A stretch of DNA of 38,175 nt, taken from assembly GCA_022797295.1 (NCBI GenBank), contig JAAWKH010000017.1, forward strand, positions 1-38,175. The letters run 5' to 3'. Below the pieces are notes generated by a model, which saw only the letters and a list, made by a program, of their open reading frames with translations, searched no databases and was not told the origin of the DNA. Source of the stretch: Peptococcaceae bacterium. GTDB taxonomy: Bacteria; Bacillota; Dehalobacteriia; UBA4068; UBA4997. Both the position numbers and the translations under genes were made by a program. Positions 33,888 through 38,175 of this stretch are shown one piece after another (the stretch's first letter is position 1; every line of letters begins with the position of its first letter).

Positions 33888-34940
33888 ATGGGATTTTTCA
33901 ACCGATTATTTTTTGATTTTGGTACGAGTATTGGCGTGGATTTGGGCACGGCCAGTATTCTAATCTATGTAAAAAACAAGGGCATTGTGCTTAATGAGCC
34001 CTCTGTGGTGGCTATGAACCAGCTGACCCATGAGATTATCGCCATTGGCGCGGCGGCCAAAAAAATGCTGGGCCGCACCCCTAATGGCATTGTGGCGGTG
34101 CGCCCGCTGCGCGAGGGCGTGATTGCCGATTACGAGGTGACGGAGCAAATGCTGCGCTATTTTTTGGAGCAGGCTTGCGGACGCAACCGCATTTTGAAGC
34201 CGCGGGTTATGGTTTGCATTCCCTCCGGCGTGACTGATGTGGAGGAGCGGGCCGTGAAGCAGGCTGCTTTGGCCTCCGGCGCGCGGGAAGCTTTTTTGAT
34301 TGAGGAGCCGATGGCGGCGGCTATTGGTGCGGGAATGGATATTTACACGGCCAGCGGCAACCTGGTTTGCGATATTGGCGGCGGCACCACAGACGTGGCG
34401 GTTATTTCGCTGGGCGGCATTGTTAGCAAAACCTCTTTGCGGGTGGGCGGCGATAAATTTGACGACGCTATTGTGCGCTACATTCGCCGGGAGCACAATC
34501 TGTTGATTGGCGAATCCTGCGCGGAGGATATTAAAAAGAGTATTGGAACGGCTTATATTACCGAGAAAAACAAGAGTAATTTTGTGACGGTGCGCGGCCG
34601 GGATTTGATGTCTGGCCTGCCAAAGAGCATTAAATTTTCTGCCCCTGAGTGCAAGGAGGCCATCAGCGAAACGCTGGATACGATTATTGCGGCGATTAAG
34701 AGCGTGCTGGAGGAAACCCCGCCGGAGCTTTCCGGTGATATTGTGGACCGGGGCATGGTGCTGACGGGCGGCGGCTCTATGGTGGACGGCCTGCCGCGTT
34801 TGATTTCCGAAGTGACGGGTTTGCACGTTTACCTGGCGGAGGACCCGGTGGCCTGCGTGGCCGTTGGCACGGGGCGCTCCCTGGCGGTGATGGACCGCAA
34901 CCCGGAGGGTGGCAGTTTGCTGGCCCGCAAGGCTTTATAG
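33888..34940 (+). CDS. mreB: MreB/Mbl-type actin homologue
   Basis: A 350-residue cytoskeletal ATPase that guides cell-wall elongation. Actin-fold motifs are in order: phosphate 1 GVDLGTASILIYV, connect 1 near PSGVTDVEERAVKQAA, phosphate 2 CDIGGGTTDVAVISLGG, and adenosine motif VLTGGGSMVDGLPRLI. ATG 33888 behind AAGGGG. It stands without mreC or mreD, which is more usual for mbl-like copies; the two cannot be told apart here. Confidence 0.93.
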   Translation: MGFFNRLFFDFGTSIGVDLGTASILIYVKNKGIVLNEPSVVAMNQLTHEIIAIGAAAKKMLGRTPNGIVAVRPLREGVIADYEVTEQMLRYFLEQACGRNRILKPRVMVCIPSGVTDVEERAVKQAALASGAREAFLIEEPMAAAIGAGMDIYTASGNLVCDIGGGTTDVAVISLGGIVSKTSLRVGGDKFDDAIVRYIRREHNLLIGESCAEDIKKSIGTAYITEKNKSNFVTVRGRDLMSGLPKSIKFSAPECKEAISETLDTIIAAIKSVLEETPPELSGDIVDRGMVLTGGGSMVDGLPRLISEVTGLHVYLAEDPVACVAVGTGRSLAVMDRNPEGGSLLARKAL

Positions 34941-34957
34941 CTGATTTAGATAGAAGT

Positions 34958-34986
34958 TTGACGCTTGCTGATAAATGGATTAAAAT
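34958..34986 (+). promoter_or_regulatory. Promoter of the stalk-domain gene
   Basis: TTGACG (34958-34963), 17-bp spacer, TAAAAT (34981-34986), 25 bp before the start codon at 35011. Confidence 0.6.
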
Positions 34987-35010
34987 TGGCGGGCAAAGGA
35001 GGTTGGCTAC

Positions 35011-35604
35011 ATGTCGGCGAAAGGGAATGAGCCAAGACATAGATTGCTGTGCTTGGGCGCGGTTTTGCTGCTGGCATTGTCCTTGCTTTTGGGCGCTGGG
35101 GCCGCCGTGGGCTCTGCGGATGACCCGCTGGTAACTCGCGGTTGGGTGGATCAATATATTGCCAGCCAACTGGCGCCTTTTGAGGCTCGTTTGGAAAAAG
35201 CGGCCAGCCAAATGCCGGAGGTGCCTAGCATTAAGCTTTGGATTGGTCGGGATTATTTGCTGAACGGTGAGGAAAAGGTTAGCTTGGATTCCAAACCGTA
35301 TTTGGGTGAAACCGGCCGCACCATGGTGCCTTTGCGTGCTTTGGGCGAAGCCATTGGCGCGGAATTTAATTGGGATAACTCCACCAAGCGAGTGGTTTAC
35401 ACCAAAGGCGATAAGGAAGTGGTGCTTTGGGTTGGCCGGGCCGAGGTGCAGGTGAACGGCCAAAAGATGACCACCGATTGTGCGCCGGAGCTGGTGAGCG
35501 GCCGTTTGATGGTGCCGTTGCGGGTTATTACGGAAAACCTGGGCTTTCATTTGATTTGGAGCAATGAGCAGAAAATGGCCTCTTTGCTTTATCTGGGCGG
35601 CTAG
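35011..35604 (+). CDS. Secreted stalk-domain (Cu amine oxidase N-terminal-like) protein
   Basis: A 197-residue exported protein. A signal peptide or anchor is seen at residues 10-36 (RHRLLCLGAVLLLALSLLL, then GAGAAVGSAD). The rest is the copper amine oxidase N-terminal-like fold common in Clostridia envelope proteins: VSLDSKPYL, TMVPLRALGEAIGAEFNWD, VNGQKM and RLMVPLRVITENLGFHLIW. No enzyme domain follows, so it probably has a structural or binding role at the cell surface. ATG 35011 behind AAAGGAGGT. Confidence 0.9.
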   Translation: MSAKGNEPRHRLLCLGAVLLLALSLLLGAGAAVGSADDPLVTRGWVDQYIASQLAPFEARLEKAASQMPEVPSIKLWIGRDYLLNGEEKVSLDSKPYLGETGRTMVPLRALGEAIGAEFNWDNSTKRVVYTKGDKEVVLWVGRAEVQVNGQKMTTDCAPELVSGRLMVPLRVITENLGFHLIWSNEQKMASLLYLGG

Positions 35605-35697
35605 GCCCGGCTGGCGGCTGATTGTCGGTTTGGTGGCTGAATTGGTGATAAATGGAAAAATTTGTTGAAAATTTGTTGAAAAAAATGCTGTTCCTGA

Positions 35698-35726
35698 TTG
35701 TTTTTGCCGTCAGAATGTGCTAAAAT
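35698..35726 (+). promoter_or_regulatory. Promoter of the LCP gene
   Basis: TTGTTT (35698-35703), 17-bp spacer, TAAAAT (35721-35726), 81 bp before the start codon. The rest of the gap 35605-35807 is AT-rich and holds nothing else I can identify. Confidence 0.55.
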
Positions 35727-35807
35727 ACAATAGCAAAAAATGATTGCAAATGCTGATAAAAGTAAAAAAATGTTGGCTAAGAACTCAAAAAAAACGGAGC
35801 AAACAAG

Positions 35808-36869
35808 ATGAGTGCAGATAAGGAACATGCAATTTCACAAAATAGTTGGTGGGGCCGGCATTTTGGCTATCTCTCGGCGGAGGCCAAGGCCTGGTTTTGG
35901 TTGGTGCTGCTGCTTTTGGTGTGCGGCGGCTTTTACCTGGGCTTTTGGTATAGTTGCCAACAGCCAAACCCCATCACGGTGCCTTACGTGACGGCGGATA
36001 ATTACGTGCCCAGCCCGGAGGCCGACCCGCAGCTGCCCAGAGATTACTTTGGCAATGACGGTGTTATGACGGTGCTGCTTTTGGGTTGCGATATGCGCGA
36101 CGGCGAGGCCGCCGGCCGTTCGGATACGATTATGCTGGCCTTTGTGAATATGGAAAGTAAGGCCATCAATTTGCTTTCCATTCCTCGTGATACCAGGGTG
36201 GAGCTGGCCGAGGGCAAAGGAACCACCAAGATTAACCACGCTTTTGCTTATGGCGGCGTGGCGCTGACTCGCAAAACCATTGAAAACTTTTTGGGCGTGG
36301 AGATTGACCGCTACGTGCAGGTGGATTTTGAGGGCTTTGCTGATATTATCGACGCTTTGGGCGGCGTGGATTATGAAGTGGAACAGCGGATGTATCGCCC
36401 GTCGGAGAATATTGACCTGCAACCGGGCTTTCAACATTTGGATGGCAAAAGCGCCCTGGCTTATGTGCGTTGGCGCGGCACGGCCACGGCGGATATTGGC
36501 CGCATTGAGCGGCAGCAGAAATTTTTGAGCACGGCTTTGGACCAGTTGATGACCACTGGCACCATTTTGCGCTTGCCGCAGCTGATTGGCACGATTAATA
36601 CATACGTGCAGACAGATTTTTCCTTAAAGGAGCTGACATTGTTGATTAACGCCTTTAAGGATATGAGCAGCGTTACCTTTAATTCGGCAATGGTGCCGGG
36701 TTCTGATGATACTATTAACGGCTTGAGTTACTGGATTCCTTTTGCCAACCAGACGGCGGAGCTGGTGCGGCAGATGCAGACGTTTACTTACAATCTGCCA
36801 GAACCTGAACCGGAAGAAACAACCAATCCTGCCGGCGACCAAACGGCCGGACAGGCAACCGCTCAATAG
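35808..36869 (+). CDS. LCP-family (LytR-CpsA-Psr) glycopolymer ligase
   Basis: A 353-residue membrane-anchored enzyme that attaches secondary cell-wall polymers to peptidoglycan. One membrane helix at residues 28-48, then the LCP domain: VMTVLLLGCDMRDG, GRSDTIMLAFVN, LLSIPRDTRVEL, KINHAFAYGG, and DALGGVDYEV. The acidic Arg/Asp residues of the active site are present. It ends in a Pro/Glu/Thr-rich tail. ATG 35808 with GGAG upstream. The next gene makes the matching polymer precursor. Confidence 0.95.
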   Translation: MSADKEHAISQNSWWGRHFGYLSAEAKAWFWLVLLLLVCGGFYLGFWYSCQQPNPITVPYVTADNYVPSPEADPQLPRDYFGNDGVMTVLLLGCDMRDGEAAGRSDTIMLAFVNMESKAINLLSIPRDTRVELAEGKGTTKINHAFAYGGVALTRKTIENFLGVEIDRYVQVDFEGFADIIDALGGVDYEVEQRMYRPSENIDLQPGFQHLDGKSALAYVRWRGTATADIGRIERQQKFLSTALDQLMTTGTILRLPQLIGTINTYVQTDFSLKELTLLINAFKDMSSVTFNSAMVPGSDDTINGLSYWIPFANQTAELVRQMQTFTYNLPEPEPEETTNPAGDQTAGQATAQ

Positions 36870-36962
36870 CGGAGCCAAAAAGGCGATAAGTAAGAATTAA
36901 GGTTGGCTTAATAGTTATTATGATACGGTAAGTATATAGCCATAGTAGCGGAGGCTAAAAAA

Positions 36963-37817
36963 ATGGCGGAAATGGAAATTTTAGGCGCGAAGATTAGCGA
37001 CTATGATATGGTGGAAACAGTTTGCAGCGCGGCGGCTCTGATTGACGTGGGCCGTGCCGCGGTGGCCAGAGGGGCTGATGACGAGCCGGTGGCGCATCAA
37101 ATTGTAACGCTGAACGCTGAAATATTATATAAGGCCCAAAGCAACCCCAAACTTTTGGAGGTTATCAACCAGGCTGAGCTGGTGACGCCGGATGGCAGCG
37201 GCATTGTGATGGCGGCGCAAAAGCTTTGCAACCGTCAGATTGAACGGGTGACCGGCATTGATTTGATGTTGGAGCTCTGCCGGCAAAGCGCGGCTTGCGG
37301 CTGGCAGATTTATCTGCTGGGAGCCAAGCCGGGCGTGGCGGAGGCCGCGGCCCAAAACCTGCACAGTCAATATGGCGCGAATATTTGCGGCTGGCACGAC
37401 GGCTACTTTGGCGAGGACGAGCAGGCCTGGATCATCGGCGAGATTAATGAAAAGAAGCCGGATATTCTGTTTGTGGGCCTGGGAGCGCCCAGGCAGGAAT
37501 TTTGGATTTCGGAAAACCGCAGCCGGCTCAGGGTGCCTTTGCTGATTGGCGTGGGCGGCTGCTTTGATGTGATTTCCGGCAATTTAAAGCGCGCGCCGCT
37601 GTTTTTCCAGCGTATGGGTTTGGAATGGCTGTGGCGGCTGATTAAGGAGCCTTGGCGGATTGGCCGAATGTTGGCTTTGCCCAAATTTGTGCTGTTGGTA
37701 AACCAGGAGCAGCGGGCAAAAAAACGCCAGGCCGCGGCCAATCAACCGCAGCCGGCTGCACGTTTGCAGCAGCAAAACGGCGCAAGCGGCAAAAAGGAGA
37801 AAAAATTGCCGCAATAA
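36963..37817 (+). CDS. WecG/TagA/CpsF-family glycosyltransferase (GT26)
   Basis: A 284-residue enzyme; TagA adds ManNAc to lipid-linked GlcNAc in wall teichoic acid linkage-unit synthesis. Family motifs: ILGAKISDYDM, VTLNAEILYKA, LVTPDGSGIV, RVTGIDLM, YLLGAKPGVAE, DILFVGLGAPRQEFW and IGVGGCFDVISG. The last 30 residues form a basic, Gln/Ala-rich tail. ATG 36963 behind GCGGAGG. It pairs functionally with the upstream LCP ligase. Confidence 0.95.
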   Translation: MAEMEILGAKISDYDMVETVCSAAALIDVGRAAVARGADDEPVAHQIVTLNAEILYKAQSNPKLLEVINQAELVTPDGSGIVMAAQKLCNRQIERVTGIDLMLELCRQSAACGWQIYLLGAKPGVAEAAAQNLHSQYGANICGWHDGYFGEDEQAWIIGEINEKKPDILFVGLGAPRQEFWISENRSRLRVPLLIGVGGCFDVISGNLKRAPLFFQRMGLEWLWRLIKEPWRIGRMLALPKFVLLVNQEQRAKKRQAAANQPQPAARLQQQNGASGKKEKKLPQ

Positions 37818-37852
37818 AATTTTTTAATATAAATTTAACAAACTGCCAGTTT

Positions 37853-37880
37853 TTGACGTTTTTTATTGTAATTATATAAA
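37853..37880 (+). promoter_or_regulatory. Promoter of the SLH-protein gene
   Basis: TTGACG (37853-37858), 16-bp spacer, TATAAA (37875-37880), with an AAGGAG ribosome binding site about 9 nt before GTG 37932. Confidence 0.55.
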
Positions 37881-37931
37881 GAGCTTTTTTGTGTGGTGGC
37901 TTTAATAGTTTTTTTGAAGGAGTGATTGATT

Positions 37932-38175
37932 GTGTTGAAAACAGAAAAGCGGAAAACAATCCGGCTGACCTTGCTGCTGGCGACGGCTTTGTTGCTGACA
38001 TTGACCTTTGCCGCGCAGGCTTTTGCCTTTACCGACCTGACGAACAGCAGTGTGGAAACCCAGAAAGCGGTGGACAAACTGGTGGAGCTGGGCATTTTGA
38101 ACGGTTACATTGACAACACTTTCCGCCCGGACGACAGCATTAACCGGGCTGAGTTTGCCAAAGTGGCCACTTTGG
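37932..38175 (+). CDS. SLH-domain surface protein, 5' part
   Basis: Starts at GTG 37932 (TTG 37935 is a possible alternative) and runs off the window. The first 32 residues are a signal peptide (KRKTIRLTLLLATALLLTL, ending AQAFA). It is followed by the start of an S-layer homology repeat: FTDLTNSS, AVDKLVELGILNGY, and FRPDDSINRAEFAKVATL. SLH domains bind pyruvylated secondary polymers on peptidoglycan, consistent with the LCP and TagA-type genes upstream. Confidence 0.93.
   Translation, partial: MLKTEKRKTIRLTLLLATALLLTLTFAAQAFAFTDLTNSSVETQKAVDKLVELGILNGYIDNTFRPDDSINRAEFAKVATL

Overview
The window looks like chromosomal DNA of a low-to-moderate GC Bacillota, most like a Clostridia- or Negativicutes-type organism. 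The evidence is the complete str/S10-spc-alpha ribosomal superoperon in Gram-positive order (secY-adk-map-KOW protein-infA-rpmJ-rpsM-rpsK-rpsD-rpoA-rplQ), followed by ecfA1-ecfA2-ecfT-truA-rplM-rpsI. Other support comes from frequent GTG/TTG starts with strong AGGAGG ribosome binding sites, sigma-A type promoters with 17-bp spacers, rubrerythrin, and an envelope cluster with LCP, TagA/CpsF and SLH proteins. I cannot name a genus from sequence alone.

Layout. 1-90 is the 3' part of a 5S rRNA, followed by its terminator. 228-2458 holds one unknown gene, a SUFU-domain gene and a DUF4241 gene. 2524-3066 (minus) is rubrerythrin behind a Fur/PerR-like box. 3270-6724 is a run of membrane genes: two tandem paralogues (the second with a 9-A tract that breaks its frame), a polytopic protein and a TraX-like protein, ending in a PHP phosphoesterase. 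6744-7049 (minus) is a coiled-coil protein. 7343-9085 is guaB followed by two very small membrane-protein genes; the first carries the GGADGPT signature of Na+-pumping decarboxylase beta subunits. 9115-9596 (minus) is an MNT nucleotidyltransferase next to a deletion remnant of its HEPN partner.

9885-25665 is the ribosomal superoperon, with four spacers that are unusually long or structured: the rpsJ leader, rpsJ-rplC, rplF-rplR (with a strong internal promoter) and rpmJ-rpsM. 25868-28388 is the ECF transporter energising module. 28413-29800 is an accessory patch: a small membrane protein, an unknown helical protein, and two ribbon-helix-helix (RHH) genes interleaved with three compact promoter-plus-terminator units that look like short non-coding RNAs. 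29816-31711 is truA-rplM-rpsI. 31840-32677 (minus) is a zeta-like P-loop kinase with a small upstream partner, a probable toxin-antitoxin type pair. 32790-33680 (minus) is a YfiH/laccase-domain protein. 33888-38175 runs mreB-like, a secreted stalk-domain protein, an LCP ligase, a WecG/TagA/CpsF glycosyltransferase and the start of an SLH-domain protein, a coherent cell-envelope group.

The most unusual signal is 28980-29800. Each RHH gene is divergent from a short RNA unit with exactly 22 bp between the two -35 hexamers, and its stop codon lies in the terminator U-tract of the previous RNA unit. The last RNA unit sits directly upstream of truA and can fold in two mutually exclusive ways. This geometry is read directly from the sequence; its function is inference.
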